A stretch of DNA of 56,303 nucleotides from Acidobacteriota bacterium. GTDB lineage: Bacteria; Acidobacteriota; Terriglobia; Versatilivoradales; Versatilivoraceae. The translations under genes were made by a program, and so were the position numbers. Numbering within the stretch: the stretch's first letter is position 1; the number at the start of each line of letters is the position of its first letter. The DNA lies in the NCBI GenBank assembly GCA_028875575.1, contig JAPPDF010000020.1:1-56303 (forward strand), written 5' to 3'. Below the pieces are notes generated by a model. The model was not told where the DNA came from, did not search any database, and saw only the letters and a list, made by a program, of their open reading frames with translations. Positions 1-9,190 of this stretch are shown in pieces.

Positions 1-247
1 CCGCATTTCTCACCAGGGGGCATGATCATGGCGCAGGAATTTTCCCTTCAGCGCGTGCTCGCGACCGAAGAGCGTAGCGGTCACTACGGTCGAGGGAGCC
101 TGTGCGCGCTGAAGGGAAAAGGACACGCTAGGGCATGCCCAGCGCCGCCTGTTACCTGCAAGCCCTTACCATGGAGCCAATCAAGGTACTGAAAGATAAA
201 CTACCTTTCGTCATGCTACCAGCGACCTGGTGAGAAATGCGGGCTAG
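1..247 (+). mobile_element. Family-1 inverted-repeat element (MITE-like), copy 1
   Basis: The right end reads CCTGGTGAGAAATGCGGG followed by CTAG (244-247). The left end begins at base 1 already inside the inverted copy of that sequence (CCGCATTTCTCACCAGG), so only its outermost bases are cut by the window edge. Inside is a perfect 16-bp stem (40-55 with 105-120) around a loop holding smaller complementary stretches (GTAG/CTAC, GACCG/CGGTC). A second, inverted copy lies at 20759-21008 and is similar along its whole length. No transposase is present. Flanking CTAG with a TA core is the target known for IS630/Tc1-mariner elements, so a non-autonomous IS630-type element is my inference. The TAG stop codon of the archease gene lies in the terminal CTAG. 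Confidence 0.8.
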
Positions 248-663
248 ATGTCCAGGAACACCTGCAGCCAATGGCCCGACCGGCGCTTGCGGATCTCGAG
301 CTGGTGGTAGGTGATGGCCTTGACGTCCAGCCGAACGCTGTGGCGCAGGCGATCGAACGGCTCTCCTCGAACCCGTGCCTCCAGGAGATGGGAAGATACC
401 CGTCCGATCTTGAAGACCCGTGGGACGAATTTCAAACCGTCGTAGAGGTAAAGCACCTCGGTCAACCACCTGACCAGAAGTTGCTGATGGTCTCCTGCCT
501 CGATCTTCACCGTCCTCGACTCGACCAGCCGCACCGAGTCGGGGTCGACAATCACGGACATAAGCCCGCAGGCCGCCTGCTCAAGGGTTTCCGCCAACGT
601 GTTCCCACGGGCTTCGACCCCCAGGTCGGCGGGGTGGTCCAGGATCCGGTAGCCGGCTTCCAT
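244..663 (-). CDS. Archease (RtcB RNA-ligase cofactor family)
   Basis: Protein of 139 residues. Archease helps the RNA ligase RtcB to guanylylate and turn over; the family is small (about 140 aa), cytoplasmic and metal-binding. Visible family marks are the N-terminal LDHPADLGVEA stretch with acidic and His residues (about residues 8-18), a central LLVRWLTEVLYLYD segment, and the C-terminal KAITYHQLEIRK block ending in the conserved Asp-Ile. I start at ATG 663 because the family begins directly with this sequence; a start 36 bases upstream would add 12 unconserved residues. No rtcB is present in the window. The stop codon is formed in the CTAG at the edge of the adjacent inverted-repeat element, yet the conserved C-terminus is intact. 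Confidence 0.88.
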   Translation of the reverse strand: MEAGYRILDHPADLGVEARGNTLAETLEQAACGLMSVIVDPDSVRLVESRTVKIEAGDHQQLLVRWLTEVLYLYDGLKFVPRVFKIGRVSSHLLEARVRGEPFDRLRHSVRLDVKAITYHQLEIRKRRSGHWLQVFLDI

Positions 664-717
664 TGTCCTACTGGTTTCCCTCCAACGTCCGCGGTGCATA
701 GACCGGCTGAGAGTGGG

Positions 718-3700
718 TTACCTGGGAAGATCCACCCAAAGGGAATTGTTCCGGGTGGTGATCTCTTCCACCTCGGGCCCGGACAGCAGCTGGAGGTGAA
801 GCCTTGAACCGTCGCTGGCAGCCCGCAATCCGCTGACGGGAACCGCCGTGGTCTTGGGGCGAAGGTCCAGCGGAGCCGGCAGCGAGGCGACCCGGCGTTC
901 GAGAATCACGCTTCCCCTGGCATTGCGGATCTGCAGACTGAAGGGTTGCGAAGGGGCAGAGCCCAGGTTGTGGAGCGTCACTGTCCCCTGGTCGTCGTTG
1001 GCCTCGTATCGAAAGTCTTGTGAGCCCAGGGCCAGGTCGGGAAGCTGCCAGACCGGAGTTCCCTTCTCATTCTGCCTGGCCTTGATGATGGTTGACTTTC
1101 CCCCGCGCAGTGTCAAGGGAATGGAACTGTGACGCTTGAGCCTTAGAATCCTGCGGGTGAGGCCGAGGTCGACCAGTCCGTCGTCATTGAGATCCAGGCC
1201 CTCGGTCACCTCGTAGGTGCCGTTTTCCAACTGCCACACCCGCATCCGGACGTCTTTCAGGGTCTTGCCCAAATTGAAGACGGTGACCTCCAGAGCATCG
1301 GGCTTGGCCAGGGAGACCAGAGCGGCCACCTGCCCGCGGGTATTCTCCCAGCTCAGCGCGTGTCCCGCGTAAATCTGTTCGTCTGCATGGGCGACTCCAC
1401 CGAGGCGAGCCCGCTGGGTGGCCCGGTGGGGAATAAAGACACCGGCCGGGCTTGGTTCCGCCTCGGTATAAAGAGTCCGGTTCTGTTCCAGGTGCTTGAG
1501 CAGCGCGGCCTGGTAGTCGAGCAGAAAGCCTCTCTTGCCTGTAGCCTCGTAGGCATATTGACGCGACAGCAGCGCCGCCTCTCTGAAGTGCAGGTGACGG
1601 TTCCAGAGGTTCAGCCGGGGAAGCAGACTCAGAAAGGGGCCAGGGGTGGCAGCCTCCGGCAGAAACGGTTGCCACCGCGCCGCGGTCGTCTGGGCAGTGT
1701 CCGTATGGCCGGTCTTTACCAGCCTGCCCAGGGGCCGCAGGTATGCAGGGTCGCCGGTCACCCGGAAGACTCCCCACATCAGGTCCAGCAGGGGGCGACC
1801 GGGCAGTCCTCTGCTCAGGGTCTCGTCGGTAGGAAAGTGGATGGCCAGGGTCAGTCTCGGATAGCGGTCTTTCTTCCAGTGCTCCAGCCTCGCCGCGGCA
1901 TACTCCTTCAACTGGTCGACCAGGACTGGGTTGCGATTGTACTCGGCCAGCGTCAGGGCCGAGTGCCAGAGGAGAGGACTCCAGGCCTCTTCCCGGGCGT
2001 GGATTCCCTGCCGCACCGATTCGGTTGCGCTCAGTCGGGAGGTTTGAAAATGGCGGTGGCCTGCCGGGTTGACGGCGGTGAGGCGGTCCAGGTGACGGGA
2101 GTTCTCCATCAGCATTTCGATCCAGCGGGGATTGCCGTAATCCAGCAGGGCCAGCATCGGAGCCAGGCTCAATCCCGCCTGGTAAGCCTGGCGGACGGAT
2201 TGAACCTGACGGTTGAATCCTTTTTCCAGAGTCCCGTCGCGCATGCGGGACTCGATCAGGGAGGCCAGGGACTCCCTGAGTCGGGGTGCCGGGCCCTCCA
2301 TCAGCGCGATCCCCGGCCAATGCGCCGCCAGTCGGGTGTCCCCGTCGAGTCCACCTCCGAATGCTCCGTCCGGGAGTTGTCGATTGTCGATCCACCAGCG
2401 AGCAATGCGCCGGAAGTGGTCCACCAGCCGCTTTTGTTGAACGGCCCATTGGGGGAATGCGGGAGGAGGGGCGAATTGGTCTCGATGTTCGGGCGGGATG
2501 GAATCGGGTTGAAGCAGGCCCTTGAAGGCCAGCCCCTGCGGATCCTTGGGCCTGGATTGCAGCAGTCCCTCCACCAGGCGGAAAGTCTCGTCAACGCTGC
2601 TGAAATTGCGTCGAGCCGAGGCAAAGTCCATGGACATCCAGTCCAACCGCCGGGTCAGGTTGCGCAGACCCTGGCGGATCAACAGATAGCGCTCGTTAAA
2701 GGGGTCGGTCTGCACGGATCGATTCCCGGACAGCCGCCACTCTGTGGCAGTGCGCACCCGGATCTCCGCACTTTCGAAATGTTGCCTGGAGAAGTCGATC
2801 CGGTCACTGGCCACTGTCATCCAAAGGGGCTGACCCGCAGGGACAAAGCAGTTGTCAAGATCGAGATCGATGTCGAGCGGATTTTCCGCCGACCAAAGAA
2901 AATCCAGGGAAAACAGATCCCGTTGGGGGAGGATGGGGTCCTTCACCGTCCATCGCACCCTAGACTCCAGCGGGATGCCCTCCCCGGAGCCGGCAAGGCG
3001 CAGCCGGATGGCCTTCACGGCGGTGTGGCCCAGGAAGGGGGGTAGAAAAATATGTCGATAGCCCTGGGTAGGAGACGTTTTCAGCGGGGCGGAGGGCGCC
3101 TTGTAGCTTTCCTTGGGGACAGCCACCCAGGCCTCCCGATCCCGGGGAATATAGCCCGCACGCAGATCCGTTCGTCGCCCGAAGAAAGACCTGACCTGCC
3201 GGGCAGACTGTCCCGGAAGGTCGGCCGCCAGTTCCACGGGCAGCAGTCGAAAGGTCAGCCACCCGCTTTCGCTCCCGTTCCCGGGTGCTTCGCGGATCGA
3301 CAGCAGAGAAAATTCTCGAACCTGACCGGACACTCTTTCCACTTCGATCCGGGGAATGGACAGGGGCGCATTCAGGAGCTTGGAGGCGTCACCGGTCCCT
3401 TGCAAGGAAAGATCCCAAAGCAGCCGGCGCCGGCTTCCCTCGCTTCCATAGATCTTTCCCTTCAGATTGCCTCGCAGGCTGAGGTAGCTGAAGGCCTCCT
3501 GCGGAGCCTCGAGCTGCAAGGTCCTTCCCTCTTGTGGATATCCCTGCATTGCCGGCGGCCATGAGCTTTCGGAGAAACCGTCCACGGCTGCCGGCGAGGC
3601 TCGCTTGAGGTCCCGGGCGGACAGGATTCTCACCGGGCGAATGGAGATCGGGGCCCTCAGCGCCAGCGTGGCTTCCGGATTGTTCCATCCGAAACGCTGG

Positions 3701-4512
3701 GCCCAGTGGCCGGAACGCAATCCGGCGTCGACCTTTTTCGCCGAAGGGTGCCGGCCGGAACGACCGGCGCCGAGCTGAGAAAGGTTTGCAATGGCTCCGG
3801 GACTCAAGGCTTCCGCAAAAATGCGGAATTCGTCCACATAGGCGCGTCTCTCATTGCCCTTCCGGTAGTAGGGGGTCAGCGCCTGGGTGTGAATGCCGAT
3901 CTGGCCCAGCCACCTGCCAAAATGGTATCGCCCCAGGCTGTTGCCAACCTCCCTCCCGTCCATGAAGAAGCGCAGTCCCTCCAGTTCATGCCAGGTAAAG
4001 GCCAAAAGGATCCAGCGGCCGGCTACGACGCCGGCGTTGGTTCCGGCATCCGCCTCCAGGATTCGAGAGTCCCGGTCGAAGAGCCTCAATTTGAGCGTTT
4101 CACCTGTCCAGAAGAGGTGAGCGAAGAGGTGTTGGGGGGAATGAAGCTGCCGGGTACTGATACGAATGAGGGAAAAAGGGGTCTTTCCGGGAGGCTCGTC
4201 CAGTTGCCACCAGAAGGACAAGGTCCCTTGATGAGGATAGACATTGCCGGCTGCGGCAAAGCTGAGCAGGGCTCCCCAGTCCAGAAACAGGGCTCTTCCC
4301 TGTCGGCCGCGCCTGGCGATGCGCACCTCCCTGTTACCCAGGGGAGCGGCGTCTCCCTCCGCCTGGTCGGCTAGAACTCTCTTTTCAAAGGAAGCGTAAA
4401 AAAGGGGCGAGGCGCTTCGATCGGCCAGGGACTCCTCCGCAGAGCCTGCCAGCGGAATCGCCGAGAGTAAAAGTAATGGGGCCCAATAGTGTCTTCTGAT
4501 GTGCGTGGTCAC
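718..4512 (-). CDS. Very large exported protein with N-terminal LamG/concanavalin-like domain
   Basis: Protein of 1264 residues with a GTG start. Residues 1-25 form a signal peptide (basic start, LLLLSAIPLAG core, cleavage near AGSAEE). Residues about 35-245 look like a LamG/concanavalin-like jelly roll: FSFWWQLDE-type strands, FFMDGREVGN, and the closing DEFRIFAEALSP motif typical of LamG-3 domains. A middle region with beta character follows (about 270-620). A helix-rich stretch at about 700-1060 (ARWWIDNRQLPDGAFGGG, GYR-like turns) resembles alpha/alpha-toroid folds of polysaccharide-active proteins, but I cannot assign an enzyme. The last 200 residues look like beta-sandwich. It follows tex by 30 bp on the same strand. 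Likely periplasmic or surface exposed; a carbohydrate-related role is only inference. Confidence 0.7.
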   Translation of the reverse strand: MTTHIRRHYWAPLLLLSAIPLAGSAEESLADRSASPLFYASFEKRVLADQAEGDAAPLGNREVRIARRGRQGRALFLDWGALLSFAAAGNVYPHQGTLSFWWQLDEPPGKTPFSLIRISTRQLHSPQHLFAHLFWTGETLKLRLFDRDSRILEADAGTNAGVVAGRWILLAFTWHELEGLRFFMDGREVGNSLGRYHFGRWLGQIGIHTQALTPYYRKGNERRAYVDEFRIFAEALSPGAIANLSQLGAGRSGRHPSAKKVDAGLRSGHWAQRFGWNNPEATLALRAPISIRPVRILSARDLKRASPAAVDGFSESSWPPAMQGYPQEGRTLQLEAPQEAFSYLSLRGNLKGKIYGSEGSRRRLLWDLSLQGTGDASKLLNAPLSIPRIEVERVSGQVREFSLLSIREAPGNGSESGWLTFRLLPVELAADLPGQSARQVRSFFGRRTDLRAGYIPRDREAWVAVPKESYKAPSAPLKTSPTQGYRHIFLPPFLGHTAVKAIRLRLAGSGEGIPLESRVRWTVKDPILPQRDLFSLDFLWSAENPLDIDLDLDNCFVPAGQPLWMTVASDRIDFSRQHFESAEIRVRTATEWRLSGNRSVQTDPFNERYLLIRQGLRNLTRRLDWMSMDFASARRNFSSVDETFRLVEGLLQSRPKDPQGLAFKGLLQPDSIPPEHRDQFAPPPAFPQWAVQQKRLVDHFRRIARWWIDNRQLPDGAFGGGLDGDTRLAAHWPGIALMEGPAPRLRESLASLIESRMRDGTLEKGFNRQVQSVRQAYQAGLSLAPMLALLDYGNPRWIEMLMENSRHLDRLTAVNPAGHRHFQTSRLSATESVRQGIHAREEAWSPLLWHSALTLAEYNRNPVLVDQLKEYAAARLEHWKKDRYPRLTLAIHFPTDETLSRGLPGRPLLDLMWGVFRVTGDPAYLRPLGRLVKTGHTDTAQTTAARWQPFLPEAATPGPFLSLLPRLNLWNRHLHFREAALLSRQYAYEATGKRGFLLDYQAALLKHLEQNRTLYTEAEPSPAGVFIPHRATQRARLGGVAHADEQIYAGHALSWENTRGQVAALVSLAKPDALEVTVFNLGKTLKDVRMRVWQLENGTYEVTEGLDLNDDGLVDLGLTRRILRLKRHSSIPLTLRGGKSTIIKARQNEKGTPVWQLPDLALGSQDFRYEANDDQGTVTLHNLGSAPSQPFSLQIRNARGSVILERRVASLPAPLDLRPKTTAVPVSGLRAASDGSRLHLQLLSGPEVEEITTRNNSLWVDLPR

Positions 4513-4542
4513 CGGAAAAAATGCGGGCAGACTCGGGTGCTG

Positions 4543-7500
4543 CTAACGGATCCCGCTGAACTTTTCCTGGAGGAGGCGAATCTTCTCCGAAAAGGATAGA
4601 TTGGAAGTGTCCGGGAGAACTTCGGGTTCAGGAGTCCTGGTTCGATGGCGCTGGATGGCCGCGGTCTTGAGGGCGGTGGCCTGGCGCTTTTTCCCCGGAC
4701 GCCCCTTGCGGCCAACAGGTTTCCGTTCCGGCCTCCCGGAGCGGCGCTTTTCCTGGTAGTCGCCCTTTCCGTCGGTGGATGCATGCCTGGGCCTGGGCGT
4801 GGATGGGCGGGAGTCTGTCTTGAGCGGCTTTTTCTTCTTGCGCTTTCTGGAGTTTTCCCTGACCCGGAGTGCCTTGATCGAGAGCGAAATCCTGTTGGTG
4901 TCGGTGTCCACTCCAATGACTTTGGCCTTGATCACCTGGCCTACGTGGACCGCTTGGTTCGCGTCCTGCACAAACCGGCTGGATAGTTCGGAAATATGAA
5001 CGAGCCCTTCCTGTTGCACTCCGATATCCACGAATGCGCCGAAACTGGTCACGTTGCTCACCGTACCCTCGACCAACATCCCCTTCTGCAGATCCGACAG
5101 CTCCTTGACATCCGCGCGAAACGAAGGTGGAACGAAGGCTTTCCGACGGTCTCGCCCACGGCGACTCAGTTCCCGTCTAATGTCCTGCAGCGTCGGCAGT
5201 CCGAACCGATCATTGGATAGTTTCTCCAGATCCAAGGCCTTGAGTTTCTCCGGACTTTCCATCAGTTCAGCCACGGTCGCCTGCACCGATCCAGCCATCT
5301 CCTCCACCAGGCTGTAACACTCGGGATGAACGGCCGTTCGGTCCAGGGGCTGTTCGCTCTCGGGAACCCGCAGGAATCCGGCGGCCTGCTCGAAGCTGTT
5401 GTCGGTAACGCCCGGAACCTCCATCAGTTGAGAGCGCGAGGAGAAGGGGCCGTGCTGTCGGCGGTATTCGACGATGCTCCGAGCCAAGGATGTGTTCAAC
5501 CCGGCCACGTGAGCCAGCATTTCCACCGGCGCCGTGTTCACGTCCACACCCACCTGGTTGATACAGGACTCCACGGTTCCGTTCAGTTTCCGCTTGAGGC
5601 GCTGCCGGTCAACCTCGTGGGGATCCGGACCCGCTACGACGGCCGCGGGCTGAATCTTCGCCAACTCGGACAACGGATCCTGCATTCGCCGGGCGATGGA
5701 AATAGCTCCACGAACTCCAAGGTCCAGTCTGGGAAATTCCTTTCGCGCCGCCTCCGAGTTCGCATAGGCTGCCGTTCCGCCCTTGTGGACGATGGCGGAA
5801 AAGATCGGCTGTCTTTGGGACTGCTCCGCATCCTGTGGAGCCTGCTGAGTCTCAGCCGGAGCCGGTGCTGCTTCTGTCGGCGAGGGAGTCTCAATGTCAA
5901 CCGGTTTCGAGGGCACCGTCTTGCCACTCTGCTGGCTGCTTTCGGCGGAAGCGCTCGCCGCGCTGTCGGCCGATGGAGAGGCCGTCGGGGCGGGGTCGAC
6001 CGCATCCTGTGAAGCCTGTTGAGTCTCAGCCGTAGCCGGTGCTGCTTCGGCCGGCGGGGGAGTCTCGGTGTCACCCGGTTTCAAGGACACCGTCTCGCCG
6101 CTCTGCTGGCTGCTTTCGGCGGAAGCACTCGGCGCGCTGTCGGCCGATGGAGAGGCCGTCGGGGCGGGGTCGACCGCATCCTGTGAAGCCTGTTGAGTCT
6201 CAGCCGTAGCCGGTGCTGCTTCGGCCGGCGGGGGAGTCTCGGTGTCACCCGGTTTCAAGGACACCGTCTCGCCGCTCTGCTGGCTGCTTTCGGCGGAAGC
6301 ACTCGCCGCGCTGTCGGCCGAGGGAGAGGCCGTCGGGGCGGGGTCGTCTTCGGATAACGGGTCGGCGGGGGAGCTACCCGAGTCGATTCCCCCTTCGCTT
6401 TTCTGCATGACCGGATCGGACACCACCGCGGGATCATTCCCGTCGGAGGCTGACGGAGAATCTTCCTGGGGGGGATTGGGCTTCTCCACCGCGTCGGTTA
6501 GAGGAGGCGGGCTTTGTTCTCCCGGGGCGGAAGGTTCACTGGCCGTCTGGCCATTGACTGTTTTCCCCTTTTTGGATGGAGAATCGGATCGGGCTGCCTT
6601 GCCGCGGACCAGAGAGAGATCGAAGGAGTGCCCGGAGTGATACTTGGCCAGGAAACTCTTGACGAAACGCTCGGTTTCCCGTGAGCCGACTCCATTGCCG
6701 ATGGCGATGGCATGGGTTCCGTGGCGTTGGATGAGCCGGTAGAGGATGGCCTCGGCCCGATCGCTGTTTTTCCGCGGCAAGCCGGGAGCAAGGGTGGCGT
6801 GCTCACGATAGCCCCCATTCCCGTCGATGACCGCTATCCTGCAGGCCGGCCGGGCTCCGGGATCGATTCCGATGACTGGAACCGACCCCACCGGAGGGGC
6901 CAAAAGCAAATTGGCAAGATTGGCTTGAAACAGTTTCAGCGCTTCGTTTTCGGACTTTTCCTTCAGGTTGGATCGGACTGCAGCCTGGAGGAGAGGTTTC
7001 AAGGAGTGGAAGTAGGCATTCCGGATGGCTTTCTCCAGATGAGGAACGCAAGGGGAATCGGTTTGGCGGATGGCCTTGTCCTTGATCAGCTGAAGCGCCT
7101 TTTGATCGTCCAATTCGATTTCAAGGGTCAGAATTCCTTCCCTGGCGCCGCGTCGCAGCGCCGTCATGCGCTGGAAGGGAATCCGGGAAATTCCTTCGCG
7201 GAAGTCGTAGAAGCTCTCGTATTTGCTCTTTTCTCCCTCTTTTCCTTCAACGACCTTCGCAACCAGCACGCCATCCGACACCATCAATTTCCTGAGAGCA
7301 CCTCGAATGGCGGCATCGTCCGCTACCCACCCGGCCACAATTGCCAGCGCGCCTTCGATGGCCTCCTCTCTTGTGGCAACGGCCTTCTCCTCCGAGAGAA
7401 ACTCTTCGGCCGCGGCGTCGACGGAGAATTCCCCGGTTTCCTGCTCCCACAGCTTTTTGGCCAGGGGCTCCAGCCCTTTCTCTCTGGCGGCGGATGCTTC

Positions 7501-7851
7501 CTTGCTTTCCTTGCGCTTGAAGGGAGAGTAAAGATCTTCCAGCCTGGTCTTGTCGTTGCAGGCCAGAATCCGGTCCCTTAGCTCCTCGGTGAGCTTGCCC
7601 TGGTCTTCAATCCTGGCCAGAATCGACCGCCGTCGCTTCAGCAGTGCCCGATATCGGCCGTGGCATTCGGCAATTCGTCGAATCCTGGGCTCGTCCAGGT
7701 TCCCCGTGACTTCCTTGCGGTACCTGGCGATGAAGGGGATGGCCGACCGCTTTTCCAGCAAGTCCAGGGTGGAGGCAACCTGTTTGGTTGAGGCTCCGGA
7801 TTCCTCGGCGATCTTTTGGAGTAGGGTGGGGTCCAGATCCATGCGGTTCAT
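4543..7851 (-). CDS. tex: Tex-family RNA-binding transcription accessory protein with large internal insertion
   Basis: Protein of 1102 residues; typical Tex is about 720-800. The N-terminal Tex domain spans roughly 1-320 (IPFIARYRKEVTGNLDE, LEDLYSPFKRK). A YqgF/RNase-H-like domain begins near 325 (IGIDPGARPACRIAVID, AIGNGVGSRETERF), is interrupted after about residue 417, and resumes at about 681 (AYANSEAARKEFPRLDLGV, GAISIARRMQDPLSEL). Helix-hairpin-helix repeats follow (about 765-828, NTAPVEMLAHVAGL), then an S1 domain (about 920-995, GTVSNVTSFGAFVDIGV) and a Lys/Arg-rich tail. The 260-residue insertion is Pro/Ala/Ser/Glu-rich, looks disordered, and contains three 58-residue repeats (174-bp DNA repeats). 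Tex binds nucleic acid through S1 and HhH and affects transcription and toxin expression in other bacteria. A TAGGAA sequence precedes the ATG. Confidence 0.9.
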   Translation of the reverse strand: MNRMDLDPTLLQKIAEESGASTKQVASTLDLLEKRSAIPFIARYRKEVTGNLDEPRIRRIAECHGRYRALLKRRRSILARIEDQGKLTEELRDRILACNDKTRLEDLYSPFKRKESKEASAAREKGLEPLAKKLWEQETGEFSVDAAAEEFLSEEKAVATREEAIEGALAIVAGWVADDAAIRGALRKLMVSDGVLVAKVVEGKEGEKSKYESFYDFREGISRIPFQRMTALRRGAREGILTLEIELDDQKALQLIKDKAIRQTDSPCVPHLEKAIRNAYFHSLKPLLQAAVRSNLKEKSENEALKLFQANLANLLLAPPVGSVPVIGIDPGARPACRIAVIDGNGGYREHATLAPGLPRKNSDRAEAILYRLIQRHGTHAIAIGNGVGSRETERFVKSFLAKYHSGHSFDLSLVRGKAARSDSPSKKGKTVNGQTASEPSAPGEQSPPPLTDAVEKPNPPQEDSPSASDGNDPAVVSDPVMQKSEGGIDSGSSPADPLSEDDPAPTASPSADSAASASAESSQQSGETVSLKPGDTETPPPAEAAPATAETQQASQDAVDPAPTASPSADSAPSASAESSQQSGETVSLKPGDTETPPPAEAAPATAETQQASQDAVDPAPTASPSADSAASASAESSQQSGKTVPSKPVDIETPSPTEAAPAPAETQQAPQDAEQSQRQPIFSAIVHKGGTAAYANSEAARKEFPRLDLGVRGAISIARRMQDPLSELAKIQPAAVVAGPDPHEVDRQRLKRKLNGTVESCINQVGVDVNTAPVEMLAHVAGLNTSLARSIVEYRRQHGPFSSRSQLMEVPGVTDNSFEQAAGFLRVPESEQPLDRTAVHPECYSLVEEMAGSVQATVAELMESPEKLKALDLEKLSNDRFGLPTLQDIRRELSRRGRDRRKAFVPPSFRADVKELSDLQKGMLVEGTVSNVTSFGAFVDIGVQQEGLVHISELSSRFVQDANQAVHVGQVIKAKVIGVDTDTNRISLSIKALRVRENSRKRKKKKPLKTDSRPSTPRPRHASTDGKGDYQEKRRSGRPERKPVGRKGRPGKKRQATALKTAAIQRHRTRTPEPEVLPDTSNLSFSEKIRLLQEKFSGIR
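5825..6346 (-). repeat. Three tandem 174-bp coding repeats inside tex
   Basis: The sequence GCCGTCGGGGCGGGGTCG recurs starting at 5981, 6155 and 6329, an exact 174-bp period. Each unit encodes 58 residues beginning DPAPTASPSADSA and ending AETQQASQDA. The two units nearest the gene's 5' side are nearly identical; the one nearest 5825 has diverged (Lys, Pro and Ile substitutions). The period is a multiple of three, so copy-number change would keep the frame. Confidence 0.95.
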
Positions 7852-7871
7852 TTCCTACCAGCGGGCGGATA

Positions 7872-7877
7872 ATTATA
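7872..7877 (-). promoter_or_regulatory. Candidate -10 box for tex
   Basis: On the minus strand TATAAT occurs 20 bases upstream of the tex ATG, in the short AT-rich gap between tex and the AlaX-like gene. A good -35 is not seen at 17 bp, so this is a possible extended or activator-dependent promoter at best. Confidence 0.35.
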
Positions 7878-7929
7878 CCAGAACAGGCTTCGCGGCGGTG
7901 CCGCAACCCCTGCATGGGTTTGAGTTCAC

Positions 7930-9132
7930 TTAACCGTTCGCCAGGGCCAGTACTCGTCGGGCCGCGCAATCCAGGGCGTTGCGAAGTTGGCTGGAATCGC
8001 TCCCACCGCCCTGAACCAGGGCCGGTGAGCCCCCGCCCCTTCCCGATATTATGAGGCTGCACTCTTTCATCACTGGGCGAAGATCGCCGGGTAGAGACTG
8101 GCTCCGGGCCAGGAGAAGTTGTGCTTGCTCTCCGCCGTTGCCCAGCAGAACCCAACACGGACCGCAAGCCAGGAGACGTTGTGCCAACAGGGTCAGGAAG
8201 GTTCGCTCTTCTCCTTCAAATTGATGCTGCACGATTCGGATTCCCTCTTGGGATGGCGACTGGTAGAAAAGGTCTTGCGCCAGCAGTTCAGCCAGCCATT
8301 CGTCCTTTGCCTTCAAGCGTTTACGTATGTTTTTCATTTCCCGCGTCTGCTTCTCCACTCGGTCGGGGGCATCCTGAGGGGCTACCGAGAGTCCCTTGGC
8401 GATTCGATCCAGGTCCTCCGAGCAGCGGCGATAGGAGTGGAGTGAACGCCCCCCGCAAACGAATTCGACGCGGGTCCGGCGGTTCACGCGCTCAACCCCA
8501 TTGATGAATATTCCACCGATTTCCCCGGTTTGCCTCACATGGGTGCCGCCACAGGCTGAAACGTCAAAGTCCCGGATGGAAACCACTCGAAGGATTCCTT
8601 CCCGCTGGCTTGGCTTGCGCAAGTTGAGTCTGGCAGCTTCATCGGGGGGGACCAGCTCCGAAGTGACACTCCGATTCTGGTAGACGATCGAGTTGGCCAG
8701 ATCCTCTGCCGAGCGCAAGGCATTCGGGTCTACATCAGCCGCTTCGAGATCGATGGTGGAATACCCGGCGCTGAGATGAAATCCAACGGTGGCGAGTGAA
8801 GCGACTCGGATAAAGGATTGCGAAAGGATATGCTGGCCCGTGTGCTGCTGCATGTGGTCGAAACGTCTCGGCCAATGGACTTGGCAGCGGACCCTGGTCG
8901 GGCCTGGACGGTGTTCCAGTCGATGGATGATGGTCCCGCCGGGTCCATCATCCACTTCAACGACCGGATGTCCCTCGATGGAGCCCAGATCATGAGGCTG
9001 GCCGCCGGAGGTCGGATAGAAGGCCGTTCGATCCAGCCTCACTTCAAAAAGCTTCCCTACCTGTTCTCCCTGAAGAACGCGGGCTTCGAACTCGGCCAGA
9101 TAGCTGTCCGAATAGTAGAGTCGGTCGGTCAT
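7930..9132 (-). CDS. AlaX-type alanyl-tRNA editing protein with DHHA1 domain
   Basis: Protein of 400 residues. Hydrolyses mischarged aminoacyl-tRNA(Ala), typically Ser-tRNA(Ala). It has the editing half of AlaRS: an N-terminal beta domain (FYPTSGGQPHDLG, residues 39-50), the zinc/catalytic motif HTGQH (His97, His101), and CGGTH (Cys194, His198). A coiled coil at about 240-275 (VEKQTREMKNIRKRLKAK) leads to a C-terminal DHHA1 domain with the Gly-rich GRGGGSPALVQGGG motif. This arrangement equals long AlaX (AlaX-L); the catalytic AlaRS domains are absent, so it is not AlaRS. I start at ATG 9132, directly before the conserved DRLYYSD segment. Confidence 0.9.
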   Translation of the reverse strand: MTDRLYYSDSYLAEFEARVLQGEQVGKLFEVRLDRTAFYPTSGGQPHDLGSIEGHPVVEVDDGPGGTIIHRLEHRPGPTRVRCQVHWPRRFDHMQQHTGQHILSQSFIRVASLATVGFHLSAGYSTIDLEAADVDPNALRSAEDLANSIVYQNRSVTSELVPPDEAARLNLRKPSQREGILRVVSIRDFDVSACGGTHVRQTGEIGGIFINGVERVNRRTRVEFVCGGRSLHSYRRCSEDLDRIAKGLSVAPQDAPDRVEKQTREMKNIRKRLKAKDEWLAELLAQDLFYQSPSQEGIRIVQHQFEGEERTFLTLLAQRLLACGPCWVLLGNGGEQAQLLLARSQSLPGDLRPVMKECSLIISGRGGGSPALVQGGGSDSSQLRNALDCAARRVLALANG

Positions 9133-9190
9133 GGAGAGCCTTCCCAATGTGGCTTGGCCTGGCAATCGCGGCGGCAAGGGGCCGGAACCG

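Noticed and set aside
1360-3045. Long plus-strand open frame of 561 codons opposite the LamG gene
   Set aside because: A GC-rich shadow of the real gene: no domain, no Shine-Dalgarno, and the opposite frame has a signal peptide and LamG motifs.
5825-6346. 174-bp repeats as a CRISPR-like array
   Set aside because: The units are contiguous, coding and without unique spacers.
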